The notes beneath the pieces were generated by a model. It saw nothing but the letters and a program-made list of their open reading frames with translations. It had not been told where the DNA came from and searched no databases. Positions 14,530 through 21,672 of a stretch of 21,672 nt of DNA are shown piece after piece (within the stretch, counting starts at the first letter, position 1; each line of letters starts with the position of its first letter). Made by a program: the position numbers and the translations under genes. The stretch covers positions 1 to 21,672 of the IMG/VR virus record IMGVR_UViG_3300000117_000322, one strand, 5' to 3'. The DNA is from a virus.

Positions 14530-16302
14530 TTATCCCTCGCAACTTAGACAATCTGCTTGTTCAAAGATTATCTCGCGTTTAGCTTGTGAAGTTACATTAT
14601 CAGCTCTGCTGATAGCTTCACTTCGTAAATAATAAAGTGTTTTTAAGTTTTTTGCCCATGCTAACATATGGACATTGTGTAAATCTGCTTTGTTTACATC
14701 AGGTGGAAAAAATAGATTTACACTCTGACTTTGACAAATAAACTGCTGTCTTACTGAGGCGTGTTCTACAACCCAAGATTGATTGATTTCTACTGCTGTT
14801 TTGAAAACATCTTTTTGCCAATCTTCTAAATCTAAATGTTGTACACTACCTTTGTTAGCAACTATACTTCTCCAGTATTCTGCATACTCTTCTTCGCTGT
14901 TAGCTTTATCTCGAAGTATAATGTCAAGATATTTATTCTTAACAAGATTACTTCCAGTTTTAGTTTTCTGAGTATAAGCGTTTGCTCTAAAAGGTTCAAT
15001 ACTTGGAGAAGTGTTACCGCATAAAATACTTGAACTTGCATTAGGCGCTATTGCCAGTAAGTGTGCATTTCTAACTGAAGCTGTATCATCGTCAGGACAT
15101 GCACCTCTTTCTATTGCTAGTTCTCTCGTTGTTTGGTCTGCTTGTGTTTTTATATGTTTGAACATATCATGATTAACACCACCTGCTAGACCACTTTCGA
15201 ATGGTATATCATTTCGTTGCAAATAGGCATGAAAACCCATTGCTCCAAGTCCAATACTTCTCTCCCTATACGCACTGAACTTTGCTTTTTCTAACTGACT
15301 TGGTGCATGATTAATAAAGTACTCTAATACATTATCCAACATTCTAATCAAGTCAGGTATGAATGACCCGTGGTTTTTCCACTCGTCATAATATTCTAAA
15401 TTTACCGAGGATAAACAACAGACTGCTGTTCTCTCTTCATCTGTAGCAAGAGTTATCTCACTACATAGATTAGAGTGGTGTACTCTTAATCCTTTTCGCT
15501 TCTGAAAGTCTGGTAACTCATTATTGACGGCGTCCTCGAACATGATGTAGGGTTCTCCTGTTTCCATTCTGTTCTGTAAAATTTTAACCCAAAGAGCCCT
15601 AGCAGAAACAGTTTTAATAACCATTTTGCTATGAGGATCGATAAGAGGCCAACTGTCGTCAAAGTTAGGACTTCTAGTGGCGTTATGGATAAGTTCCATA
15701 AAATCGTCAGAAACCACAACCCCATGATGTAGATTAAGACACTTCCTATTAGTATCCCCGCCAGTAGGCTTACGAACATCTAGAAACTCCTCAACTTCGG
15801 GGTGGGAGATGTGTAGATAACCAGCGTATGAACCCCGTCTTGTCACACCCTGACTAAATGCTAACATTTCTGCATCTACAACTTTTACAAAAGGTATGAC
15901 ACCTGTAGACTCAGAGCCTTTTGATGTTTTAGTTCCTGATGAACGAACATCTGACCATGAGCCACCGATACCACCTCCAAATGATGATAAGAAAGCATTT
16001 TCTGTAAAGTGCTCAGTAATACCTTCTCTACTATCATCAACATAATTTAAGAAACAACTAATTGGTAATCCTCTACGAGTACCACCATTTGATAACACAG
16101 GAGTTGCAAACATAAACCATAGATTACTAACATAGTCATATAATCTTTGTGCATGGTCATCATCATCTGCAAAGCACTCCGCTGCACGAGCAAAAGCTTC
16201 CTGTGGTGAAGTTTCACCAGGTATCATATATCGGTCTTTTAGTGTTGCGTGAGCAAAATCATCTAAAAGACTATCTCTACTATAATCTATCTTCACTGAC
16301 AT
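14530..16302 (-). CDS. nrdA: Ribonucleoside-diphosphate reductase alpha subunit (class Ia)
   Basis: This is the catalytic subunit that reduces ribonucleoside diphosphates. Active-site residues are present: C83 (GLPISCFL) and C295 (TAVCCLS) as the redox pair, N278-C280-E282 (NLCSEI) with C280 as thiyl radical site, and the tyrosine pair YY in LYYLRSE near residue 563 for radical transfer. The C-terminus ends ADCLSCEG, a CxxC shuttle in place of E. coli's CxxxxC, suited to reduction by glutaredoxin or thioredoxin. The 590-residue length and the start directly at the core helical domain show that the N-terminal ATP-cone of E. coli NrdA (761 aa) and T4 NrdA is missing, so dATP inhibition through that domain should be absent. 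No intein or intron interrupts it. The start overlaps the FEN-like gene by 23 bases, with GGTGG upstream. Confidence 0.95.
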   Translation of the reverse strand: MSVKIDYSRDSLLDDFAHATLKDRYMIPGETSPQEAFARAAECFADDDDHAQRLYDYVSNLWFMFATPVLSNGGTRRGLPISCFLNYVDDSREGITEHFTENAFLSSFGGGIGGSWSDVRSSGTKTSKGSESTGVIPFVKVVDAEMLAFSQGVTRRGSYAGYLHISHPEVEEFLDVRKPTGGDTNRKCLNLHHGVVVSDDFMELIHNATRSPNFDDSWPLIDPHSKMVIKTVSARALWVKILQNRMETGEPYIMFEDAVNNELPDFQKRKGLRVHHSNLCSEITLATDEERTAVCCLSSVNLEYYDEWKNHGSFIPDLIRMLDNVLEYFINHAPSQLEKAKFSAYRERSIGLGAMGFHAYLQRNDIPFESGLAGGVNHDMFKHIKTQADQTTRELAIERGACPDDDTASVRNAHLLAIAPNASSSILCGNTSPSIEPFRANAYTQKTKTGSNLVKNKYLDIILRDKANSEEEYAEYWRSIVANKGSVQHLDLEDWQKDVFKTAVEINQSWVVEHASVRQQFICQSQSVNLFFPPDVNKADLHNVHMLAWAKNLKTLYYLRSEAISRADNVTSQAKREIIFEQADCLSCEG

Positions 16303-17137
16303 AATTTTCCACCAATCCTATAATTTCTTGTCCGTGCCCAAGTACTGCGCCTTCGACATCATAAGTTAAATCCATGAGTTGTACACCTGTTTCAAGTCCA
16401 TCTACTCCAAACTCATTTAAGTTCTGAATATATTTGTACTTTCCATCAAGTGGCAAACTCGCCATAATATCAAACACATCTCCATACTGTTCGATTAACT
16501 GAGTGGCACGCTTTGGGCCAACTCCATCAACTCCTGGAACATTGTCGCCTTTATCTCCTGTTAAGCACTTATAAGTAAGAAAGTACTCAGGGTCAAAGTC
16601 ATAATGTTCATCCCAGTTATGAACTGTTGTTTCTTTTCTAGTTACAGTCGAAAAACGACTAATTTTTGGGTCAACTAGTAAATCCCAGTCTTTATCTGAT
16701 GATATTAGCCAAATCTCATCAAGACCTAACTCCTCTCTGTTTTGACAGATAAGAGCTGCTATATCATCAGCTTCTACTCCTGCATACTTTAGAGTAAGAT
16801 ATCCTTTGCTTTTAAGATTAGTCATTGTAGTACTAAACTCTGCAAGGAACATTTCAAACTCTTTTGCTTCTTCAGGAGTTTGTTCTGCATATCGTTCTTT
16901 ACGATTTGCTTTGTACTCTGGATAGATTTCTTTACGATAATTACTACCGCCATCGCCTAACACGACTATCTCTCCACAGTTATAGGACTTTGCCAAGGAT
17001 TGAACTGTTCTTACATAATCATGTTCGAAGTCGTTGCGTCCTTGATGTTTCCATCGAAAAGCTAGATTGAGTCCATCAACAATCAACAAGTTCCCATTCG
17101 GGATCGGCTTTCCATGGTTCGTAAACTGTATTGCCAT
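16280..17137 (-). CDS. 5'-3' exonuclease / flap endonuclease (PIN-like FEN family)
   Basis: This enzyme removes RNA primers and 5' flaps during replication and recombination, the role of T4 RNase H or the PolI N-terminal domain. The FEN acidic residues are visible: D21 (LLIVDGLNLAFR), D62 (VVLGDGG), R68-K69 with Y72 (the arch 'RK-x-x-Y-P-x-Y-K' motif), E122-D124-D125 (VEADDIA), D148 and D150 (SSDKDWD). D195 and D198 belong to the helix-3-turn-helix metal/DNA motif GDKGDNVPGVDGVGPKRA. At 285 residues it is a stand-alone nuclease with no polymerase domain. The ATG at 17137 overlaps the upstream nuclease gene by 62 bases but has AAGG 7 bases before it. A TTG start nearer to the LLIVDG motif cannot be excluded. 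Confidence 0.92.
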   Translation of the reverse strand: MAIQFTNHGKPIPNGNLLIVDGLNLAFRWKHQGRNDFEHDYVRTVQSLAKSYNCGEIVVLGDGGSNYRKEIYPEYKANRKERYAEQTPEEAKEFEMFLAEFSTTMTNLKSKGYLTLKYAGVEADDIAALICQNREELGLDEIWLISSDKDWDLLVDPKISRFSTVTRKETTVHNWDEHYDFDPEYFLTYKCLTGDKGDNVPGVDGVGPKRATQLIEQYGDVFDIMASLPLDGKYKYIQNLNEFGVDGLETGVQLMDLTYDVEGAVLGHGQEIIGLVENYVSEDRL

Positions 17138-17564
17138 TTGTAAACCTTATATTTTGTGTTTCTAAAAATTGTTCGGCAAAGGTAACATAGCACCCTAGCC
17201 AGTTAATATACATATGTTTTTTATATAGTGGCTTTCTTGTCGTTGCCACATACCACTGTGAGTGGTTTTCCTTAAAAAATAGGAGTGGTTCTTGTTCCAT
17301 AAATTCTGCTTGTTTACAAAGTTTAGACCACCACTTAACAAATACATTACTCTTTTGAGTAAATATTTTGTGATTGAATCCCATATCTTTATAATGTTTA
17401 ACTTCTATGGTAAACAAGTTATGTTTATGTGGAACATATAGGTCGCCTTTTATGGCACCTGAACCACTTCCTGGTGTTTGCGTAAAATCAAGTTGTGTAA
17501 TTCTAGTAAGCATAGCCGCACACTTGAGTTCTGCGTCATGCCCTTTTCGTCTACTATTTACCAC
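17076..17564 (-). CDS. PD-(D/E)XK nuclease, Holliday-junction resolvase-like (162 aa)
   Basis: The catalytic pattern E12 (KGHDAELK), D41 (AIKGDLYVP), E54-V-K56 (FTIEVKHYK) is the E...D...ExK arrangement of archaeal Hjc-type and related resolvases. The preceding TPGSGSGAIKGD loop is characteristic of this group. It probably resolves or trims branched DNA during replication and packaging. I choose the GTG at 17564: GGAGAAG lies 7 bases upstream, translation then begins VVNSRRKGHD as expected for the family, and the overlap with the glutaredoxin gene is 11 bases. An ATG at 17606 would add 14 residues copied from the out-of-frame end of the glutaredoxin gene. The C-terminal ~90 residues (WWSKLCKQAEFMEQEPLLFFKENHS) complete the fold. 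Confidence 0.8.
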   Translation of the reverse strand: MVNSRRKGHDAELKCAAMLTRITQLDFTQTPGSGSGAIKGDLYVPHKHNLFTIEVKHYKDMGFNHKIFTQKSNVFVKWWSKLCKQAEFMEQEPLLFFKENHSQWYVATTRKPLYKKHMYINWLGCYVTFAEQFLETQNIRFTNGNTVYEPWKADPEWELVDC

Positions 17565-17787
17565 TAAGTAACTTCTCCAGTTCTGTATAACCTCCAATAC
17601 TTTCACCGTCTACAATAATCTGCGGGAAAGTCCTAGCAGTTGGGAATAACTCCCGTACATCTGCTGCTTGAAATTCTTCGCCCATCATTTTGTAAACTGT
17701 TTCATGTACTGCATTATGGTTTTCTGCAAGCATTTTTGCTTTGCTACAGTATGGACAGTTTGGTATACTATAAATTTCTACTATCAT
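17554..17787 (-). CDS. Glutaredoxin (77 aa, CPYC active site)
   Basis: This is a thiol-disulfide oxidoreductase. MIVEIYSIPNCPYCSKAKML holds the classic CPYC dithiol site (C11 and C14) after the first strand. RTFPQIIVDG contains the cis-proline of the thioredoxin fold, and SIGGYTEL the GG glutathione-binding turn. At 77 residues it is the minimal glutaredoxin size (T4 NrdC is 87). It is the probable reductant for the NrdA C-terminal CxxC, since both are in one operon. It may also serve the peroxiredoxin upstream, though that is inference. The start shares one base with the gp46-like stop (TAATG), with GAGG 8 bases upstream. Confidence 0.92.
   Translation of the reverse strand: MIVEIYSIPNCPYCSKAKMLAENHNAVHETVYKMMGEEFQAADVRELFPTARTFPQIIVDGESIGGYTELEKLLSGK
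17572..17578 (-). promoter_or_regulatory. Strong Shine-Dalgarno that fixes the GTG start of the resolvase-like gene
   Basis: GGAGAAG, read on the minus strand, ends 7 bases before the GTG at 17564 and lies inside the 3' end of the glutaredoxin gene. It supports the GTG over the upstream ATG at 17606. Confidence 0.7.
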
Positions 17788-19601
17788 TAATCTAACCTCG
17801 ATATATTATCTTCTTTTACTATTTCTATTTTTTCAAGTAATGGGTGTGTCCAACCATGAGATACTAAATATGTATTTAGATTTTCTTCTTTTAGCAGGAC
17901 TTCCACTACTTTTTCTTTACCTTGCTCGTCTAAGGCTTGGTTAACCTCGTCTAAGAAAAGTACATTAATTTGACTTCTACTAATTGAAGTCATAAGTTTT
18001 CGTATTGCAACTAATGTCGCAATATTTACTCTCGCTAGTTCTCCACTAGAAAGAGCAAGAATATCTATAATGTTTCCATTATCAGATACTTCTACATTAA
18101 GTTTGTCATTAGTAACAACAAAGTTAATACTAAATCTACCATCAGAAAATTCTGCTAAGTAGTCATTAGTCATTACTTCTAACTCTTTGACAAGACTTTC
18201 TATCTTATACGCCAGTAATCCGTTGGTAGAAAATGCTTTCTTAAGCGTTTCAAGTGACGCCAAGTGTTCTTCTTTAGCTGATAATTCAGATTCAAGTTTA
18301 TCAAGTTGACTTTGAAATTCCCCAGTCTGTTCAAGTATAATTCCAATTCTGGTGTTATGTCTTTCTCTCTTTTCATTTTCTTCAATTACCTCTTGAAGAG
18401 CCGATTTAGCAGAGGCAATGTTTTCACGAAGCCCTCTAATCTTTTCTTGAAGGTCATCTTCATTGAGGACTGATGTAGAGAGTTCATGGTCGATACTCCT
18501 GTAGAGGTCTTCCCAATCCTTGATTTCTCTTTTTGCTGTCCTATATACCGCATTGTTTTTCTCCGCTTCCGTTAACTTCTCTTGCACCTCTCGTGCAAAC
18601 TTTTGGCAGTTTTTAACTCTTTCACTATGTTCTTTAACCATATTTGCTACAAAAGATTGGTCTATCTCTCCCTCACATGTAGGGCAAGTAGCGTCAGGTA
18701 TACCCGCTAGGGCTTCGTATTTAGTTAACATAGCCTGTTCGTGAGTTTGTTCTGATTTCCAAGTTGCGATTGATTCTACATAGCTTCTGGTTTCAACTTC
18801 CTTAGGATGTTCTGCCAATAATCTTTTATACTCATGCAAATCAATATCATTTAACTGCTTTTTAAGTTGATTATTAAGATTTATTTTTTTGTTTTTCTCG
18901 GTGATATTTTCAAGTTCTATTAATAGTGAACGCAAAGAGTTCTCATCTTCTTCCGAGTAAAATGGTAAATCCATTTTCGAAAGTATGGAACTATCTTCGA
19001 GAAAATTGTCTTCCAACCATTTTGCAATAGTTGATATTTTTGCATTGATAGTTGTAACTTCAATAGAATTTACCCTTACTGCTTCTTTGAAAGTTTCAAA
19101 GAATGCGACATACTCGTCTAGTTTCAAGAGGTCAATCAGGAATTTTTTCCTGTTTGTGTCTGTCGCTGTTAGGAACTGTAAAGACGCATTAGTATTTTGA
19201 TAAACTAACTGTGAAAAAGTCTTAAAGTCAATTCCAAGAATTTCTCCTAGTGTCTTATAAGTATTTGACGCTGTATGTGAAGAAATATCTTCTCCATTTT
19301 TAGTTAATTTACACTTGAGGTTTGTACGCCGTACAACAGTAATGTTATATACGTCAGCGTCAACACTAAACTCAAGGCTAATATCGTATCCTTTGTTAAC
19401 ATATCTATTTGCTATATCCGCTTTCTTTACATTTTTACTATTTTTATTGAATAGTATTTCTTCTAATATTAAAGGTATAGAAGATTTACCTACACCATTT
19501 GTTCCAACTAATTGTGTGAGTGTGTCTTTTGATAAGTCCAACTCATTATTTGCCCCATACGAGAAGCAATTATCCCAAGTTAGTTTTTGTAGAATAATCA
19601 T
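17787..19601 (-). CDS. 46: Recombination nuclease ATPase subunit (gp46 / Rad50 / SbcC-like)
   Basis: This SMC-type ATPase pairs with gp47 to resect DNA ends for recombination-dependent replication. Walker A is GTNGVGKSS (residues 33-41), the zinc hook is CPTC (306-309) at the tip of two long coiled-coil stretches (~150-300 and ~325-480), the ABC signature is LSSGELARV (517-525) and Walker B is VLFLDE (547-552), with the switch His at VSHGW (H582). At 604 residues it is close to T4 gp46 (560) and much shorter than SbcC, so the coiled coils are short. GGGAG lies 5 bases before the ATG, and the start overlaps the gp47-like 3' end by 32 bases. Confidence 0.95.
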   Translation of the reverse strand: MIILQKLTWDNCFSYGANNELDLSKDTLTQLVGTNGVGKSSIPLILEEILFNKNSKNVKKADIANRYVNKGYDISLEFSVDADVYNITVVRRTNLKCKLTKNGEDISSHTASNTYKTLGEILGIDFKTFSQLVYQNTNASLQFLTATDTNRKKFLIDLLKLDEYVAFFETFKEAVRVNSIEVTTINAKISTIAKWLEDNFLEDSSILSKMDLPFYSEEDENSLRSLLIELENITEKNKKINLNNQLKKQLNDIDLHEYKRLLAEHPKEVETRSYVESIATWKSEQTHEQAMLTKYEALAGIPDATCPTCEGEIDQSFVANMVKEHSERVKNCQKFAREVQEKLTEAEKNNAVYRTAKREIKDWEDLYRSIDHELSTSVLNEDDLQEKIRGLRENIASAKSALQEVIEENEKRERHNTRIGIILEQTGEFQSQLDKLESELSAKEEHLASLETLKKAFSTNGLLAYKIESLVKELEVMTNDYLAEFSDGRFSINFVVTNDKLNVEVSDNGNIIDILALSSGELARVNIATLVAIRKLMTSISRSQINVLFLDEVNQALDEQGKEKVVEVLLKEENLNTYLVSHGWTHPLLEKIEIVKEDNISRLD

Positions 19602-20523
19602 TAAATACTCCCATTAATTTTTTAGTTTTTTCATCATCAAGAGATAGTATCTCTTTTAGATATATAATTAATTCATCAGCAATAGACATTTCACTACTTA
19701 AATTTAGTCTAGCTTCTGTTTCTCGTCTGACGACTTTCTTATCAAGTAAATCGGAGTTTTTAACCTGTGCTAAATCTTGCACATCTCCTTCTAATTCATA
19801 GATAGTATGGTGAAACTCTGTTTGCACCATTTCATTTGGGTCTTCCACAGTCTTACGAATAAGTTGTGGTAGGTCAAACTTATGCCATGTCCAATCAAAG
19901 TTATCATCAATAATTAGATACCCCGTTTGGACTTCGTTTCTATGAAAAGAAGTAGTCATTGGGCTTCCTGGGTACACAATATTTCGTTGAGTATTCTCGT
20001 GAGCATGTAAGTCACCAGCAAAAACCGTTCTAAACTTGTTAAATCTTTCCAAATCTACCTCTGGTACTACATGAGGTGGTATCTCACCACGAACATGAGT
20101 AAATAAGACATCTGCATTGATGCCTTCTATGTGATTCTTTTTGTGCAAATCTGCATAAGGAAGAATCGCCCAATTATCCTCATAATAAGTTTCTGTTATA
20201 ACTTCTACTAGAGGATTTATACTATTAGTGGCACGAATTAAATTACTAAAGAATGTATGATTCTTTTTAGTAGCTTCGTGGTTGCCGTCATAGATTATTG
20301 TTCTTACTTTAGTGTTCTTAACAAAGTCAAAATACAGAGTAAGTTCATCCATTGAGGGGACTCGGTCAAACAAGTCCCCGCCAATGATATGTAGAGTAAC
20401 TCCGTGTTCATCTATAGCGTCCTGCACTTGCTCAAAGAACATTTGATATCTACTACACGCCCAAGGAACGGGTACATTCTTTTGTCCTAATTTAATATGC
20501 CAGTCTGCTGTAAATAAAATCAT
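19570..20523 (-). CDS. 47: Recombination nuclease subunit (gp47 / Mre11 / SbcD-like metallophosphatase)
   Basis: This is the nuclease partner of the gp46-like ATPase. Mre11-type metal motifs appear in order: D7-x-H9 (FTADWH), D50 (GGDLFDR), N81-H82-E83 (DGNHE), H143 (FTHVRGE), D171-x-H173 (GDLHAH), followed by YPGSP. At 317 residues it resembles T4 gp47 (339). I place the start at 20523: it begins MILFTADWH, directly at the first strand, and overlaps the peroxiredoxin stop as ATGA like most junctions here, with AGGAGA upstream. An ATG at 20550 would add the basic stretch MATRRRFRR, which looks like out-of-frame readthrough of the neighbour but cannot be excluded. Confidence 0.93.
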   Translation of the reverse strand: MILFTADWHIKLGQKNVPVPWACSRYQMFFEQVQDAIDEHGVTLHIIGGDLFDRVPSMDELTLYFDFVKNTKVRTIIYDGNHEATKKNHTFFSNLIRATNSINPLVEVITETYYEDNWAILPYADLHKKNHIEGINADVLFTHVRGEIPPHVVPEVDLERFNKFRTVFAGDLHAHENTQRNIVYPGSPMTTSFHRNEVQTGYLIIDDNFDWTWHKFDLPQLIRKTVEDPNEMVQTEFHHTIYELEGDVQDLAQVKNSDLLDKKVVRRETEARLNLSSEMSIADELIIYLKEILSLDDEKTKKLMGVFNDYSTKTNLG

Positions 20524-21041
20524 CCTACGAAATCTTCTCCTGGTTGCCATTCACAACCTGTTAATCCACCAGCTTTAATAGCCTGTAAAGTTCTAAGAAC
20601 TTCATTAGCATTTCTACCAGTGTCAAGTGCGTTCACACTTACATGTTGAACTATGTTATCTTTGTCAATAATGTAAGTAGCTCTGTAACATACACCCTCT
20701 GCCTCATTTACTATTCCTAGTTTATGAGATAGTCCTAGTCCACAATCTGCAGCTAGTGAGTGTTGTATATTACCAATGAGGTCGTTGTCTTGTTTCCAAG
20801 CTAATTTACAGAACTCATTGTCACCACTAATACCTATAACATTAGCTTCTTCTACTAATATATCCATACCAGAAATTTCAGTAGGACAAATAAAAGTAAA
20901 GTCTTTAGGGTAGAAGTAAACTACTGTATAGTCGTGTTTAGTTGGTTGATAGTTTTCATGTACTGAAACCTTTACAAACTCGTTCAACTGATTCACTCCC
21001 TGCAAATCAAATGCGGGAAACTTCTCACCTACCCCTATCAT
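20520..21041 (-). CDS. 2-Cys peroxiredoxin (AhpC/TSA family)
   Basis: This enzyme reduces hydrogen peroxide and organic hydroperoxides. The peroxidatic site is FYPKDFTFICPTE, with P45, T49 and C52 in the universal P-x-x-x-T-x-x-C pattern. R120 (CYRATYIID) is the active-site arginine, and C163 (LTGCEWQPGEDF) is the resolving cysteine in a W-x-x-G context like typical 2-Cys AhpC proteins. DTGRNANEVLRTLQAI is the usual family helix. The 173-residue length is that of a cellular enzyme with a short C-terminal tail. Unusually, it sits between ssb and the gp47-like gene in a phage recombination operon, joined by ATGA overlaps at both ends. GAGGAG precedes the start. It probably protects the infected cell or viral redox enzymes from oxidants. 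The electron donor is not obvious; the glutaredoxin is a candidate. Confidence 0.93.
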   Translation of the reverse strand: MIGVGEKFPAFDLQGVNQLNEFVKVSVHENYQPTKHDYTVVYFYPKDFTFICPTEISGMDILVEEANVIGISGDNEFCKLAWKQDNDLIGNIQHSLAADCGLGLSHKLGIVNEAEGVCYRATYIIDKDNIVQHVSVNALDTGRNANEVLRTLQAIKAGGLTGCEWQPGEDFVG

Positions 21042-21670
21042 GATACATCAAACTCCTCTGATACTTCATCTGGAGTATCACTTCCTGAATCATTGATTCT
21101 TCTAAGAAGTTCTAACTGTGCATCAGCAGTTGGTCTAGGTAGAACATCATCCATTGACTTTAAATTAGCCACTAAATCTTTCTCCCAGTCCTCTAGTTCT
21201 CTTGGTTTGCACTTAAGAACTTGTAATTGATATTCGACATTAAACACCTGTGGGCCAGTCTTCTTTCTTTTGAAATGGATATCATATCCTGTGACTGGGT
21301 CTGTTGGGTCTCCCAACTCTTCCATGGCGACTATAACTTGGTCGAACAATTTTCTTTTTAGATTAAGAACTTTTACAGTTTTATCAGTGTAGTCAATGCA
21401 CTGGACGGCGTATGACCATCCACATTTAAGGTCTGGATAAAAGTCGCGAACATGGTCATGTTCTACATTGTTGAAAGTTTCGGAGTTTCTGTCAAAAGAT
21501 AAACACTCCATAGGAATGTTTTTGCCATTCTCTCCTTTAATCCAATAGACATATCTAGGTAATAAGTCACCAACAAGTCTTACATGATGGTCTTCTTTAC
21601 CTGCATAGTTATAGGTTTCGATTTTTTCTTTTTGGGCTGAGCCCTTGGTTTGGTTGAATCCAATTGCCAT
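21038..21670 (-). CDS. 32: gp32-like single-stranded DNA-binding protein (210 aa)
   Basis: This protein coats ssDNA at the replication fork and in recombination. The start MAIGFNQTKGSAQKEKIETY and the core VRLVGDLLPRYVYWIKG, ECLSFDR and DFYPDLKCGWSYAVQCID match the compact gp32-type SSB of marine T4-like phages. Basic and aromatic residues run through VKVLNLKRKLFDQVIVAME and YDIHFKRKKTGPQ. The acidic C-terminus (DSGSDTPDEVSEEFDVS) is the usual protein-interaction tail of phage SSBs. It is shorter than T4 gp32 (301 aa), and I see no clear Cys/His zinc-binding cluster. The ATG is 2 bases from the window end, so I cannot see its ribosome site, but the start sequence looks native. It heads the visible part of the minus-strand operon. 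Confidence 0.8.
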   Translation of the reverse strand: MAIGFNQTKGSAQKEKIETYNYAGKEDHHVRLVGDLLPRYVYWIKGENGKNIPMECLSFDRNSETFNNVEHDHVRDFYPDLKCGWSYAVQCIDYTDKTVKVLNLKRKLFDQVIVAMEELGDPTDPVTGYDIHFKRKKTGPQVFNVEYQLQVLKCKPRELEDWEKDLVANLKSMDDVLPRPTADAQLELLRRINDSGSDTPDEVSEEFDVS

Positions 21671-21672
21671 TT

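Noticed and set aside
15486-15779. Minus-strand hydrophobic 97-codon frame inside nrdA
   Set aside because: It lies in another frame of nrdA, whose active-site motifs cover the same bases. There is no ribosome site or operon fit.
17565-17606. Upstream ATG start (17606) for the resolvase-like nuclease
   Set aside because: The extra 14 residues overlap the glutaredoxin coding end and are not family-like. The GTG at 17564 has a well-placed GGAGAAG.
18520-18744. Plus-strand frames opposite the gp46-like gene (also at 19315-19617 and 18985-19200)
   Set aside because: They are antisense shadows of a coding sequence with intact Walker and zinc-hook motifs.

Overview
The window is a gene-dense, AT-rich piece of a tailed dsDNA bacteriophage genome with T4-type replication and recombination genes. 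The evidence is a gp32-like single-strand DNA-binding protein, a gp46/gp47-like recombination nuclease pair, class Ia ribonucleotide reductase, a glutaredoxin and a large set of modular tail-fibre proteins. The fibre modules (a GNLTVNGTTTTVNS-type domain, decapeptide NSVDSAELVS arrays, a LDVKDSVRVA-type domain) and the low GC resemble marine T4-like phages of cyanobacteria and SAR11-type hosts. The host assignment is inference, and no host gene in the window settles it. I see no tRNA, integrase, transposase, CRISPR array or reverse transcriptase.

Layout. Plus-strand genes run from 1 to 12132. First comes an adhesion cassette: the 3' part of a large fibre gene (1-1257), two small structural proteins, a 1277-residue decapeptide-repeat fibre (1801-5634), a 73-residue protein, a 1425-residue Thr/Ser-rich low-complexity fibre (5861-10138) and a 58-residue coiled-coil-like protein. 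Two further genes follow (10298-12132): one GT-B/capsule-transferase-like and one unrecognised. Minus-strand genes run from 21670 down to 12118. In transcription order they are SSB, a 2-Cys peroxiredoxin, gp47-like, gp46-like, glutaredoxin, a PD-(D/E)XK Holliday-junction-resolvase-like nuclease, a FEN/5'-3' exonuclease, NrdA, NrdB, a DUF6447-like small protein, a GT8-like glycosyltransferase and a GT29 (sialyltransferase)-like protein. The two arrays converge and overlap by 15 bases near 12120.

There is almost no non-coding DNA. Every junction is an overlap (often ATGA or TAATG) or a gap of at most 4 bases, so promoters for both arrays must lie outside the window or inside genes. No stretch of 300 bases lacks a gene.

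How the genes may work together. The minus-strand operon supplies ssDNA protection, end resection, junction and flap processing, and dNTPs, with glutaredoxin as a probable reductant for ribonucleotide reductase. The peroxiredoxin is an unexpected antioxidant cargo inside it. The plus-strand cassette builds host-recognition fibres. The most unusual object is the Thr/Ser-rich protein. For about 1300 residues all of its bulky residues (F, Y, Q, R) fall on every second position of a strict two-residue register, organised in 22-residue units at both ends and 20-residue units in the middle. Three glycosyltransferase-like genes lie within a few kb of this mucin-like protein, which suggests, without proof, a phage-encoded system for glycosylating its own fibre or the host surface.
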